Assembly: GCF_001882345.1 (NCBI RefSeq)
Contig: NZ_MINL01000001.1
Coordinates: 62,001-126,000 of the forward strand
DNA: 64,000 nucleotides
Direction of reading: 5' to 3'
Source of the DNA: Halomonas sp. QHL1
GTDB taxonomy: Bacteria > Pseudomonadota > Gammaproteobacteria > Pseudomonadales > Halomonadaceae
Below are positions 43,971-52,526 of the stretch, one piece after another. The notes under the pieces are model-generated. The model made no database searches, was not told the origin of the DNA, and was given only the letters and a program-made list of their open reading frames with translations. How positions within the stretch are numbered: the stretch's first letter is position 1; each line of letters begins with the position of its first letter. Both the position numbers and the translations under genes were made by a program.

Positions 43971-44951
43971 ATGCGTCTTAGTTACCAGGGCCCGCTGCCT
44001 GAAATGGTGGGATTTTTACTACTGCCGCAGTATTCGATGATGGCCTTCTTTGCGGCGGTAGAGCCACTGCGAATTGCCAATCGTATTGCCCATCGCCCGC
44101 TGTTCGACTGGACGTTGATAAGCGCTGACGGTGGGCCGGTGACGGCGTCTAACGGTATGACCCTGATGGCCGATCAATCGACGGCAGAAGTGCACCATCT
44201 GCCGTCGCTGGCGGTATGCAGTGGCTTTACTCCAGAGGCGCATCTTACCCGGCCGTTAATGGCTTGGCTTCATCAGTTGGATCAGGCGGGCTGCTGTTTG
44301 GGTGGGATTGATACCGGGGCGTTTCTGCTCGCCGCTACAGGGTTGCTAAAGCACGAGCGGGTGGCGCTGCACTGGGAGAGCCTGCCAGCGTTTCGTGAGC
44401 GCTTTCCGGGCATTGATACTACCGATGAGCTTTACGAGTTGGGCGAGCGGCGTTTCTCCTGTGCGGGCGGGGCAGCGGCGATGGATATGGCGCTGGAAGT
44501 GATTGCCCGGCGGCATGGTGCAAAGCTGGCCATTGATGTCTCCGAACAGCTGATCCATGACCGAATTCGCACCCGCAGCGATCAGCAGCGCATGGCGTTG
44601 GTGAAGCGTTTGGGCACGCATAATCGGCGCGTTGTGGAGGCGGTTGCACTGATGGAGCAGAACCTGGAAGAACCGCTCACCCTGGATGAGATAGCCAGCC
44701 GTGTAGAGGTGTCGGTGCGCCAGTTGCAGCGCTTGTTTGAGCAAGAGCTAAACGTAACTCCGCGTCAATGGTACTTGCAGCTGCGCGTCAAGCGCGCACG
44801 GCGACTGCTGGCTGAGACCGACTTGGCGGTGTTGGCGGTGGGCGTGGCCTGTGGGTTTAGTTCATCATCGAGCTTTGCGCGTACGTTTCGAGCTCATTAC
44901 GGTTACTCGCCTCGGCAGGTGCGTTCTGCCATAGCAGAAAAAGACCTTTAA
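43971..44951 (+). CDS. cdhR: GlxA-type AraC regulator of carnitine catabolism
   Basis: A 326-aa regulator with an N-terminal DJ-1/PfpI-like amidase-fold ligand domain (residues 1-190: GFLLLPQYSMMAFFAAVEPLR, CLGGIDTGAFLLAATGLL) and a C-terminal AraC DNA-binding domain with two helix-turn-helix units (LTLDEIASRVEVSVRQLQRLF and AVLAVGVACGFSSSSSFAR). Its closest logic is CdhR/GbdR of Pseudomonas, and it sits at the head of a carnitine gene set, which supports the name. The ATG at 43971 is preferred to the GTG one codon earlier. Paired AraC-type repeats follow its stop. Confidence 0.85.
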   Translation: MRLSYQGPLPEMVGFLLLPQYSMMAFFAAVEPLRIANRIAHRPLFDWTLISADGGPVTASNGMTLMADQSTAEVHHLPSLAVCSGFTPEAHLTRPLMAWLHQLDQAGCCLGGIDTGAFLLAATGLLKHERVALHWESLPAFRERFPGIDTTDELYELGERRFSCAGGAAAMDMALEVIARRHGAKLAIDVSEQLIHDRIRTRSDQQRMALVKRLGTHNRRVVEAVALMEQNLEEPLTLDEIASRVEVSVRQLQRLFEQELNVTPRQWYLQLRVKRARRLLAETDLAVLAVGVACGFSSSSSFARTFRAHYGYSPRQVRSAIAEKDL

Positions 44952-44960
44952 AGCGTAATG

Positions 44961-44992
44961 AGTGTCGCTTAATGCCTGATAAGTGTCGCCTA
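44961..44992 (+). promoter_or_regulatory. paired direct repeat before caiX, candidate CdhR site
   Basis: AGTGTCGCTTA (44961-44971) and AGTGTCGCCTA (44982-44992) are near-identical and start 21 bases apart, two helical turns, as AraC proteins prefer. They lie between cdhR and caiX, about 70 bases before caiX. A related pair precedes cdhB at 49278-49303. Confidence 0.5.
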
Positions 44993-45058
44993 GTGTCTAG
45001 TAGTGGGAGGGCAGCCGCGCATACTAGCTAAACCCAACTAATAAAGAGGTTTAACTAA

Positions 45059-46042
45059 ATGTCGGTCACTGCTATTTCTGTCACTAACAACTCTGCCACC
45101 ACCAACTCTACCGCTACCAAGTCGTTGTCGTTGACAGCGGGCTTCTTACTTGCTGCGTTTGCTGCCACACCTGCCATGGCAGAGCTTGATGAACTGCGCT
45201 TTGGGGTGCCGCCGTGGCCTGGGGTGACGGTAAAGTCTGAAGTGGCAGCCCAGCTACTTGAGGCCATGGGGTACGAGACCCGCCAGCAAGATTTAGCGGT
45301 CAGCGTTATTTTGGAAGGCTTGTCGCGCAACGACCTGGAAATCTATCTGGGTGGCTGGTATCCGGTACAGACAGATATGGTTGAGCCGCTAGTGGCCGAC
45401 GGTAAAGTCGAAAAAGTGGTTTCCAATATCAGTGGGGCCAATTCCGGGCTAGTGGTTCCCCAGTATGTTTACGATGCGGGCGTCACCACGGTTGCCGAGC
45501 TGGCAGAACACCAAGACCGCTTCGATGGTGAAATCCAGGGAATTGAAGCGGGCACCGGCATTAACGATGCGATTCTCAATGCCATCGATAACGACCTTGC
45601 GGGCCTTGGCGAGTGGCAGCTCCGCGAGAGCTCTACATCGGCCATGCTGGCCCAGGCAGAGCAACAAATGGCCGATGAAGAGTGGGTGACCTTTGTCGGC
45701 TGGGAGCCTCACTGGATGAACGTGAGCTTTGATTTGGCCTATTTAGCCGACAGCGATGATGCGGGCGTGGCCTCCATTGAAAGCACGGTATGGACTATTA
45801 CACCTGCCAGCCTGGCGGACGAAGCGCCTGAAGTTCACCGCTTCCTGTCGCAGTACGTGATCGATATCGAAGATCAAAACGATTGGGTGCATGAGTACAG
45901 CTACGAAGAGCGCCCGGCGGATGAAGTGGCGAACGAGTGGATTGGCAACAACCTGGATACCGTTGCCGAGTGGCTGGAGGGTGTTGAAACCCGCGATGGC
46001 GAATCCGCCGTTGAGCAAGTGCGAGCCCAGTTCGGTTCTTAA
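45059..46042 (+). CDS. caiX: carnitine/quaternary-amine ABC periplasmic binding protein
   Basis: A 327-aa OpuAC/ProX-type binding protein for trimethylammonium compounds. An unusual Ser/Thr/Asn-rich leader of about 20 residues precedes the hydrophobic signal core (cut near ATPAMA, residue 41). The mature part has FGVPPWPGVTVKSEVAAQLLEAMGY, LGGWYPVQTDMV and WVTFVGWEPHWMN, rich in tryptophans for cation-pi binding. No permease or ATPase is nearby, as for CaiX of Pseudomonas, which shares the choline/betaine transporter core. The ATG follows AAAGAGGT by 8 bases. Confidence 0.88.
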   Translation: MSVTAISVTNNSATTNSTATKSLSLTAGFLLAAFAATPAMAELDELRFGVPPWPGVTVKSEVAAQLLEAMGYETRQQDLAVSVILEGLSRNDLEIYLGGWYPVQTDMVEPLVADGKVEKVVSNISGANSGLVVPQYVYDAGVTTVAELAEHQDRFDGEIQGIEAGTGINDAILNAIDNDLAGLGEWQLRESSTSAMLAQAEQQMADEEWVTFVGWEPHWMNVSFDLAYLADSDDAGVASIESTVWTITPASLADEAPEVHRFLSQYVIDIEDQNDWVHEYSYEERPADEVANEWIGNNLDTVAEWLEGVETRDGESAVEQVRAQFGS

Positions 46043-46079
46043 TAGTACGGCTCGTAAAACCTAAGCTGAGATTAACCCG

Positions 46080-46114
46080 AAACAGCGCCTTATTAATTAA
46101 GGCGCTGTTTTAGT
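46080..46114. terminator. bidirectional terminator overlapping a stop codon
   Basis: AAACAGCGCCTTA (46080-46092) pairs perfectly with TAAGGCGCTGTTT (46098-46110) around TTAAT. T-rich sequence follows on the plus strand. The stop codon of the minus-strand hydrolase (46093-46095) lies in the loop. Confidence 0.88.
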
Positions 46115-46911
46115 TTTTGGCAAAAGTCCTGCCAAGCCGCACTCATATCGGGTAGCAGCGCGTGGGCGTGAAGGGCGGCATGAACCATGTTCGGGGCGCA
46201 GCGATAGCCTACCGAGGCGCCTTCCTTACGCCAATTGGCTATTGCGGCTTCGATGGGGAGTGTCAGTGGGTCTCTCTCTACGGTCAGCATTTCAATGCGT
46301 GTGGCAGGCGGGCGGCGGTCCCGCTGAGTAGCAATAATCTCAGGGCACTGTTGACGAATGCTGAGCACGTCGTCGCGTGAAAGCAGCGGTGCATCTTCTC
46401 CCAAGCAATCAAATGAAAGCTCGCCAACGATTGGGTAGATCAACCCGAGTGGGGGCGCTTCTTTGCGCTGATGGGCAAGGTCAATGGCTAATCGCCCGCC
46501 TGCACTGTCGCCCACCAGCGCGACAGGTTGAAACGCTTCTAGCGCCGCTTGGCAGTCTGCCAACATGGCAGGGTAATCCACCTCCGGTGCCAGCCGATAG
46601 TTAACGCTTACTACTTCACGTTCTAACGCTTGCGCCAAGCTGGCGTCGGGGCCATGGTGGCTCTCTGTTGAGCCGATGGTAAAACCGCCGCCATGAATAA
46701 ACAGCACGCAGCCCGGCGTTCGCTGTTGGGGTATAAAGCGGCGCACGTTAACACCATCACAAACGCTATTTTCGTCCCGCATTTCTGCCGGGTCGGGTGG
46801 GGCAAACGTGCAGCAAAGCTTGTCGTAGGCGCGCCGCGCTTGTGGCAATGAGAGATACTCCATCACGGCCAGCCCGGCGCTAAAGCGCTGAATAAAGTCG
46901 TCTACGTTCAT
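46093..46911 (-). CDS. alpha/beta hydrolase of the carnitine operon
   Basis: A 272-aa esterase/lipase-like hydrolase of the HSL type. It has the oxyanion motif FIHGGGFTIGS, SVNYRLAPEVDYPAMLADC, the nucleophile elbow GDSAGG and a C-terminal histidine (NMVHAALHAHALL). It is the last gene of cdhB-cdhA-cdhC-hydrolase. A lipolytic enzyme is also found in the P. aeruginosa carnitine locus, so releasing carnitine from short acyl esters is a reasonable guess. The ATG at 46911 lies 14 bases after cdhC; a frame reaching further upstream overlaps cdhC and is not used. Confidence 0.82.
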   Translation of the reverse strand: MNVDDFIQRFSAGLAVMEYLSLPQARRAYDKLCCTFAPPDPAEMRDENSVCDGVNVRRFIPQQRTPGCVLFIHGGGFTIGSTESHHGPDASLAQALEREVVSVNYRLAPEVDYPAMLADCQAALEAFQPVALVGDSAGGRLAIDLAHQRKEAPPLGLIYPIVGELSFDCLGEDAPLLSRDDVLSIRQQCPEIIATQRDRRPPATRIEMLTVERDPLTLPIEAAIANWRKEGASVGYRCAPNMVHAALHAHALLPDMSAAWQDFCQKLKQRLN

Positions 46912-46925
46912 CGCTACTGCAACCC

Positions 46926-47381
46926 TTAGCGTCGAATGCCGATGGTGCGTCCGGCAAGCTCGGGCCAAGCGTCTTTATTGGCTTGAGGTAGTTCCGCTAC
47001 GCGATTCGCAATCGGTTCTGGAAACTGGGCGGGACGCCCAGACGCTTGCTCCATACCCATCAGCATCTGTTCGCTGGTTGCTATCAGATTGCCTTCATCA
47101 TCGAACATGGCGAAAAACACGTGCAGACGTTTTGTATCGCTATCCAATAGCGTCAGGTTCACGTTGAGCGCTTGGCCTTGGTGCGCTTCGCGGCGATAGC
47201 AGAGATGCGTTTCCAGGGTATAGATCGTGTAGCCATAGTGCTCACGGCCCGCTTCATCTAAGCCTATCTGGTCAATCAGCGCTTCGCAGGCCTGGGAAAA
47301 GACGCGGGCGTACTCCGCGTCGTTCATGTGCCCGTTGTAGTCAACCCACTCGGGGGCGACGTGGGTTTCATGGATGATCAT
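46926..47381 (-). CDS. cdhC: hotdog-fold thioesterase, betainyl-CoA thioesterase
   Basis: A 151-aa 4HBT-type thioesterase with the N-terminal WVDYNGHMNDAEYARVFSQA helix region (catalytic Asp in the VDYNGHMND stretch) and THLCYRREAHQGQALNV strand. In Pseudomonas, CdhC hydrolyses betainyl-CoA, the product of dehydrocarnitine cleavage, to glycine betaine and CoA. The start codon overlaps the cdhA stop by one base (TAATG), so translation is coupled. Assignment rests mainly on the operon. Confidence 0.87.
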   Translation of the reverse strand: MIIHETHVAPEWVDYNGHMNDAEYARVFSQACEALIDQIGLDEAGREHYGYTIYTLETHLCYRREAHQGQALNVNLTLLDSDTKRLHVFFAMFDDEGNLIATSEQMLMGMEQASGRPAQFPEPIANRVAELPQANKDAWPELAGRTIGIRR

Positions 47382-48334
47382 TAAATGCGTCCCTTAAGGC
47401 CTTCGGCTTCCGGCCAGTATTTTTGCACCACCTCCAGCAGCTCGACTAAAAAGTCATCCCGGCGCCGGTCAAGTGTCGCCACTGAGCGACCAGCTGCTTG
47501 ATGCTCACAGCCCTCGACGACTTTATCAATCAATTCATCGGTGAGCTCCGGTGCCTCCAACTTGGTCCAAGGTAGTTTTAGCGCTGGGCCAAACTGCTCC
47601 AGCATATGGCGCATGCCTGGCTCGCCGCCCGCTAGGTGGAAGGTTAAGAACGTGCCCATCAACGGCCAGCGGAGTCCACAGCCGTAAACTACCGCGGCAT
47701 CGATCTCTTCGGTGGTCGCCACGCCATCGTTGACCAGATGCAGGGCTTCACGCCATAGCGCTTCCATTAAGCGGTCAGCGATATGGCCCTCAATTTCACG
47801 GCGAACCACCAGTGGGCGCATAGCGAGCGCCTGATATAGCCCTTGGGCGCTGGTAATCTGCGCTGGCTGGGTTGCCTCACCGCCAACAAGCTCTACCAAG
47901 GGCAGTAAATACACCGGGTTGAAGGGGTGAGCGACGATCACGCGCCCAGGCGCTTGTTGGCACTGTAGCTGCAGGTCGGTGGGCTTAAAGCCCGAGGTAG
48001 ACGAGCCAATGATGACGTCCGGTGCGGCAGCCGCGTCAATGGTAGCTAAGATCTCTTGTTTAAGTTCCAAGCGCTCGGGGACGTTTTCCTGAATTAGGTC
48101 AGCGCCATCCACGGCTTTTTCAATTGTATCTGCAAAGGTTAACCGCTCAGGGCTAGCATCGGGCTCTAAGCCTAGCTGGGTTAATGAGAGCCAAGCGTTG
48201 TCGATAAAGGATTGGGTGCGCGCAGGCGCGCTGGGGTCTGGGTCGAAGGCGACGACGTCCCAGCCTTGGGCGAGGGCACGGGCAATCCAACCGTTGCCAA
48301 TCACGCCGGTACCAATAACGGCTAAGCGGCTCAT
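47381..48334 (-). CDS. cdhA: L-carnitine dehydrogenase
   Basis: A 317-aa member of the 3-hydroxyacyl-CoA dehydrogenase family that oxidises L-carnitine to 3-dehydrocarnitine with NAD. The dinucleotide motif [20 protein letters not shown] is near residue 8, followed by FDPDPS (acidic NAD-binding residue), [13 protein letters not shown], the [12 protein letters not shown] strand with catalytic Ser, and [14 protein letters not shown] (catalytic His). The C-terminal helical domain has [16 protein letters not shown] [19 protein letters not shown]. It overlaps cdhB by ATGA. Confidence 0.92.
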   Translation of the reverse strand: MSRLAVIGTGVIGNGWIARALAQGWDVVAFDPDPSAPARTQSFIDNAWLSLTQLGLEPDASPERLTFADTIEKAVDGADLIQENVPERLELKQEILATIDAAAAPDVIIGSSTSGFKPTDLQLQCQQAPGRVIVAHPFNPVYLLPLVELVGGEATQPAQITSAQGLYQALAMRPLVVRREIEGHIADRLMEALWREALHLVNDGVATTEEIDAAVVYGCGLRWPLMGTFLTFHLAGGEPGMRHMLEQFGPALKLPWTKLEAPELTDELIDKVVEGCEHQAAGRSVATLDRRRDDFLVELLEVVQKYWPEAEGLKGRI

Positions 48335-49224
48335 GCATCACCTCCTGACGGGTCACGTAACTGCAAATGTGCGCGGGTTTCCGCGGGAGTCATTACTCGG
48401 GCGCCGAGGTTTTCAATAATGGTCGATGCTTTCTCCACGAGCTGGCCGTTGTTAGCCAGCACGCCTTTCTCTAAAAACAGGTTATCTTCCAATCCCACTC
48501 GGGCATGACCACCCAGCAGTACCGCTTGGGCGACCATGGGCATTTGATGGCGACCAATGCCGAAGGCGGCCCAGTTAGCGTTGGCGGGCAATTTGTTGCG
48601 CATCGCCAGCATCGTTTCGGTGTCCGCTTCGGCACCCCAGGGAATACCCAGGCAGAGCTGATAGAGCGGGTCGCCATCGATCAAGCTCTCTTGCTGAAGC
48701 TGACGGGCAAACCAGACGTGGCCCAGATCAAAGCACTCCAGCTCCGGCTTAACGCCTGCGGCCTGAACGAGGCGGGCGTGTTCGCGCAGCCAGTCCGCAG
48801 GGTTGACGTAGACCATGTCGCCAAAATTGAGGCTGCCGCAGTCCAACGTGCACAACTCAGGGAGTAGCTCGCCCACCGGGGCGTGACGTTCGGCGGGCGT
48901 TTGAATATCGGTGCCAGGGCCGCCGCGGGTGGGGTCTGTGGCATCAGGTATCCAGTCGCCGCCGCCGCCAGCGGTGATGTTCATCACGATATCCACATCA
49001 GCCTCGCGGACGCGCTCCATCACTTCGCGGAATTGGTCGGTCGAGTGGCTGATGCCGCCGGTTTCCGGGTCGCGAACGTGGATATGCGCGATGCTGGCCC
49101 CGGCACGCGCTGCTTCAATGCAGGACGCAGCGATAGCCTTAGGTGTAACAGGTACATTGGGGTTTTTAGCGGTGGTATCTCCCGCGCCAGTTACGGCACA
49201 GGTGAGAATGACATTGCGGTTCAT
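48331..49224 (-). CDS. cdhB: 3-dehydrocarnitine:acetyl-CoA trimethylamine transferase (BKACE)
   Basis: A 297-aa BKACE enzyme. In the carnitine pathway it converts 3-dehydrocarnitine and acetyl-CoA to betainyl-CoA and acetoacetate. Zinc and active-site motifs are [59 protein letters not shown] and [11 protein letters not shown]. It is first in the minus-strand operon, with a candidate AraC repeat pair about 55-80 bases upstream. The gap to the divergent PQQ dehydrogenase (49225-49524) holds nothing else recognised. Confidence 0.92.
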   Translation of the reverse strand: MNRNVILTCAVTGAGDTTAKNPNVPVTPKAIAASCIEAARAGASIAHIHVRDPETGGISHSTDQFREVMERVREADVDIVMNITAGGGGDWIPDATDPTRGGPGTDIQTPAERHAPVGELLPELCTLDCGSLNFGDMVYVNPADWLREHARLVQAAGVKPELECFDLGHVWFARQLQQESLIDGDPLYQLCLGIPWGAEADTETMLAMRNKLPANANWAAFGIGRHQMPMVAQAVLLGGHARVGLEDNLFLEKGVLANNGQLVEKASTIIENLGARVMTPAETRAHLQLRDPSGGDA

Positions 49225-49277
49225 AGCGTGCTCTCTAGTTAGCAGTTTATTCGCTTACTAGTGTGTCGCCGTGGGCA

Positions 49278-49303
49278 GACATTAGTTGTCATAAAGCGAC
49301 ATT
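49278..49303 (-). promoter_or_regulatory. paired TGTC repeat before cdhB, candidate CdhR site
   Basis: On the minus strand AATGTCGCTT (49303-49294) and AATGTCTGCC (49283-49274) share AATGTC and start 20 bases apart. The first matches the AGTGTCGCTTA repeats before caiX. A plus-strand GTGTCGCC also occurs at 49263-49270. Confidence 0.4.
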
Positions 49304-49524
49304 CGCCATACACAAAGTGCAGTTTTTGATTTTCGCTAATTAATCCCCGTTAATTTACCTGCTTCTCCTCGCTACTCACGATGGAGGTTTGCTCGCTTTG
49401 AAAAGTGCTGATTAGAAACTTGGTTAGTGGGAAATATTGACCGCCATGGCTGCCGATCTAAACTAAATAAGCCCATGGCAAAGTTGATAACAAACACAAA
49501 CAACGCTAGGAAGGAGTGCCTTCA

Positions 49525-50802
49525 ATGACCCATAAACCCTTTCTGCGGCCGCTATCTGCCTTCATCGCTTCTGCGGTGATCGTCGGCTTACCCGCCGTTG
49601 CGACTGCCAATGAGCCGGAGCTAAGCCAGACTGAGGTGTTAACCGGTCTTGAAAATCCTTGGGATATGGCCTTTCTGCCCGATGGGACGATGTTTTACAC
49701 CGAACGCTGTCGAGGGCTGTCGGTACGGCTACCCGATGGTGAGGTAGAGCACCTGCTGGGGATGGAAGGCACGGAGGAATATGCCACTACTGCCGATGAT
49801 CTTGTTTGCGAAGGCCAGGCGGGGATGAACGGTGTTGCGGTCGATCCAGATTTTGACGAAAACCGCACGGTCTACGTTTACTCAGCTTCCCAAATGTCTG
49901 AACCACGTACCAATCGTGTGCTGCGCCTAACGGTGAACAGTGATTTTAATGAGGTATCGGATCGTACCGACATTGTTGAGGACATTCCCTACAAACCCGC
50001 CGCCACCGACCATCCATTTGGCGATGCTGGCGCCCATAATGGCGGGCGTATCCGCTTCAGTCCGGATGACGGTTACCTTTACGTGACCACCGGCGACAAC
50101 CATAACAGTGAGATTCCTCAGTCTCCGGATCTGCTAGGTGGCAAGGTCCTGCGGATTGACCGGGATGGTGAGGCAGCCGAGGGTAACGAACCGCCTGAGG
50201 GCTTTGATCCGCGGATTTATACTTATGGCCACCGTAATGTCCAAGGCATCACTTTCCACCCGGATACCGGCCAGCCCATCGTGACGGAGCACGGCCCTTG
50301 GCATTCGGATGAGATCAATGCGCTGGTCAATGGTGGTAACAGTGGTTGGGATCCGAAACCCAATATGGCCGGTCGTGGCGACTGCCCAGACGATTACTGC
50401 GGTTATGAGCCTAATCAGACCGAGGGGATGGATCCAGCCGAGCGGGCGGCCTATATGCCGGTGACCGACACCGAAACCTACCCCGATGCTATGCAGCCTG
50501 CCTGGAAAAACGATGGTCTTTCACAGGGCATCGCTCCTGCCGAATTCCTAATCGGTGAGCAGTGGGGCGACTGGGACGGCCGTCTGCTGGTTGGTTTTAT
50601 GGGAATTGGTTTCGGAGGTACGCCGGTGGGCCAACGTATTAATCTGATTGATATTGCGGAAGATGGTCTTTCGGTTAATGACATTGCCGAAATGTCCCTG
50701 CCAATGGGGACGGCCCGCTTCCGGTCAATTGTGCTGGGCCCAGAGGGTGATCTCTATACGGCAGTGGATGAAGGTAGCATTTACCGGATCACACCAGAGT
50801 GA
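49525..50802 (+). CDS. PQQ-dependent sugar dehydrogenase (soluble aldose dehydrogenase type)
   Basis: A 425-aa periplasmic protein with a signal peptide (cut after VATAN, near residue 29) and a six-bladed propeller of the GSDH/YliI family: GLENPWDMAFLPDGTMFYTER, MNGVAVDPDFDENRTVYVY, GAHNGGRIRFSPDDGYLYVTTGD, YGHRNVQGITFHP and TEHGPWHSDEINAL. These enzymes oxidise aldoses or sorbosone at the membrane outer face, using PQQ and passing electrons to a cytochrome. AAGGAG precedes the ATG at 49525 by 8 bases. A cytochrome c gene follows, a natural electron acceptor. No PQQ synthesis genes are in the window. Confidence 0.87.
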   Translation: MTHKPFLRPLSAFIASAVIVGLPAVATANEPELSQTEVLTGLENPWDMAFLPDGTMFYTERCRGLSVRLPDGEVEHLLGMEGTEEYATTADDLVCEGQAGMNGVAVDPDFDENRTVYVYSASQMSEPRTNRVLRLTVNSDFNEVSDRTDIVEDIPYKPAATDHPFGDAGAHNGGRIRFSPDDGYLYVTTGDNHNSEIPQSPDLLGGKVLRIDRDGEAAEGNEPPEGFDPRIYTYGHRNVQGITFHPDTGQPIVTEHGPWHSDEINALVNGGNSGWDPKPNMAGRGDCPDDYCGYEPNQTEGMDPAERAAYMPVTDTETYPDAMQPAWKNDGLSQGIAPAEFLIGEQWGDWDGRLLVGFMGIGFGGTPVGQRINLIDIAEDGLSVNDIAEMSLPMGTARFRSIVLGPEGDLYTAVDEGSIYRITPE

Positions 50803-50807
50803 GCAAT

Positions 50808-50843
50808 GCGCAGCCGCACAGGCGTATTCCCGTGCGGCTGCGC
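50808..50843 (+). terminator. long GC-rich hairpin between PQQ dehydrogenase and cytochrome c
   Basis: GCGCAGCCGCAC (50808-50819) pairs perfectly with GTGCGGCTGCGC (50832-50843), 12-base loop, then GTTTACC. The poor T run suggests partial termination or mRNA protection, reducing cytochrome expression relative to the dehydrogenase. Confidence 0.5.
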
Positions 50844-50902
50844 GTTTACCCCAAGCCGCCTCAAACTTTTGATCAAAATCACTCTGCTGGGAAAAGGTCA
50901 CT

Positions 50903-51220
50903 ATGAAGATATCGCTGTTTTTCGTCATCGCGACTGCGCTGACGATGGGCTCGGCTACTCTGCAGGCGGCAGATAAGGCCGCCGGAGAAGCGCTGTATGC
51001 GGAGGCATGTGCTCAATGTCACGGCCCAAACGGGAAGGGGATGGCTAGCTTTCCATCGCTTAGTGGTCGGGACGCGGACTATATTACTTCCCGCCTTGAA
51101 ACGTATCGGTCAGGTGAGAAAGTAGGATCAAACTCCTTTCTGATGATCCCCAACGCTACCGATTTGTCGGATGATGACATTGCTAACCTTGCCGCTTTTA
51201 TCACCGAGAGTGACGAGTGA
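50903..51220 (+). CDS. small periplasmic cytochrome c
   Basis: A 105-aa class I cytochrome c with a signal peptide (cut after LQA, near residue 22), one haem site CAQCHG near residue 36, and an axial methionine probably in FLMIPNATDLSDDDIANLAAFI. It resembles c553/c5-type carriers. It lies 100 bases after the PQQ sugar dehydrogenase and is likely its electron acceptor. It is followed by a tandem repeat, then convergent genes. Confidence 0.88.
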   Translation: MKISLFFVIATALTMGSATLQAADKAAGEALYAEACAQCHGPNGKGMASFPSLSGRDADYITSRLETYRSGEKVGSNSFLMIPNATDLSDDDIANLAAFITESDE

Positions 51221-51228
51221 CCTAGCTT

Positions 51229-51293
51229 TTGAAAAGAGCCGTTGAAAAGAGCCGTTGAAAAGAGCTGTTTAAAAGAACTCTTTAAAAGAGCTA
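51229..51293. repeat. 13-bp tandem repeat, five units
   Basis: Five head-to-tail 13-base units: TTGAAAAGAGCCG twice (51229-51254), TTGAAAAGAGCTG, TTTAAAAGAACTC and TTTAAAAGAGCTA (to 51293). The first two are identical and divergence rises along the array, as expected from replication slippage. It lies just after the cytochrome stop and before the convergent gene end. Confidence 0.85.
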
Positions 51294-51314
51294 GTTAAAT
51301 TAGGCTATTGCCTG

Positions 51315-52526
51315 TTAATACCCGGTCATTTCCAAGTAACCTTCGCCAAGCGACTCGCCGCTAGCTCGGTCGTTGACCACCACTTCGCCCTCCCAGTAAG
51401 GCACGCTGGTGGTCATCCAGCGGTTGGCGTAAGGCGCTGCGATATTGATATCGATCGCCACTGACGGTATTTCCAGCCGCCATTGAGTGGGCACATCGCG
51501 GCCGGCAACAGCTGATGTGGCCAGTGGCGTCAGGATGATCTCGTCTGTTGCTAAGGGTGTGGCGTCGCCTTGGGGGGTAATCCAGGTGCCGGAACGGTAG
51601 TCTGTGCCTTGCTCTTGATCAGCGTCGCCACCACTGCCATCACCACCACCGCGTAGCTGAAACGCCATCAGCTTTTGGCCGTCATCAAAGTGGATCGAGA
51701 ACCAGTCCCAGCCGGATTGACGGGCATCAAGCAGTTGGCTGCTCCATTCTCGATCCAGCCAGCCGCGCCCGCTGACTGTTTTGGTCTCGCCGTTGAGGGT
51801 GACGTCGCCGTTTATCCGCCAGAAGGGCTGGCTGTAGTACATGGAGCCCTGGCCATTGGCGGCTTTCTGACTAAAGCCCTCTGCTCCGTGTAGTACCAGC
51901 GGCCCTTCGGCGGTCAGTTCTAAGCGGTAGCCAAAACGCGATTCACCTTCCCCGCTGTAGGCAGTGAGCGTTAGATGGTTGAAATCGGTGCTTGCGGCTT
52001 CTTCATTCGCTTTAAGCTGCCAATCATCCAGCCACGCATGAAAGGGGCTAGCCACTACGCCTGCTTGGCTGTTTTGGGCATTACTTAGCTGAGACTGTGA
52101 GTGGCTGCGCCCGAAACGCTCGGCAACTTCGTGCTGCTCGCCCTGTGAGATCGCCATATGGGCCATCCAGAGTTGATCAGCCGCCCAAGGAGTAGGCGCA
52201 GGGCGTTCGCTGGGTGGCATCAGCGCCTGGCGGAAGAGTGTCCACTGCAGGCCGAGGGGGTCACCCGCGGCATCCTTCAGATTAGCGGTGAGATACCACC
52301 ATTCGATGCGGTAATCTGGATGGGCGGCATGCTCTTGGGGAAAATCTTCTGGGAAAGTTAGTGGCTGATTAGGCCGGGCATGCTCAAAACCATCTGCGTC
52401 TTCTCCTAAACCGGCAAAGCCTGAACTACTGGTAGGCGCTGGATCTTCGTCGCCACAGCCATAAAGAATCAGCATCCCAGTGGCGATTAGCAGAAGAAGC
52501 AAGTAGCGCATTCGCCGTAAGCTCAT
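51315..52526 (-). CDS. AttH/CrtC-like lipocalin-domain lipoprotein
   Basis: A 403-aa predicted lipoprotein: a short charged N-terminus, a Leu-rich helix and a lipobox Leu-Tyr-Gly-Cys near residue 23. The mature part carries the AttH/hydroxyneurosporene-synthase-like fold: DYRIEWWYLTANLKD, LQWTLFRQAL, MAHMAISQG, SGRGWLDREWSSQLL and GWDWFSIHFDDGQKLMAFQLR. It overlaps the FtsX-like permease by ATGA, which fixes the start at 52526; an in-frame extension upstream is a shadow of that gene. Lipocalin-like proteins bind hydrophobic ligands, so it may receive a lipid from the ABC system. Confidence 0.83.
   Translation of the reverse strand: MSLRRMRYLLLLLIATGMLILYGCGDEDPAPTSSSGFAGLGEDADGFEHARPNQPLTFPEDFPQEHAAHPDYRIEWWYLTANLKDAAGDPLGLQWTLFRQALMPPSERPAPTPWAADQLWMAHMAISQGEQHEVAERFGRSHSQSQLSNAQNSQAGVVASPFHAWLDDWQLKANEEAASTDFNHLTLTAYSGEGESRFGYRLELTAEGPLVLHGAEGFSQKAANGQGSMYYSQPFWRINGDVTLNGETKTVSGRGWLDREWSSQLLDARQSGWDWFSIHFDDGQKLMAFQLRGGGDGSGGDADQEQGTDYRSGTWITPQGDATPLATDEIILTPLATSAVAGRDVPTQWRLEIPSVAIDINIAAPYANRWMTTSVPYWEGEVVVNDRASGESLGEGYLEMTGY

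Noticed and set aside
51229..51293. CRISPR array
   Set aside because: The 13-base units are adjacent without unique spacers and no cas genes are near; it is a simple tandem repeat. No CRISPR array was seen elsewhere in the window.
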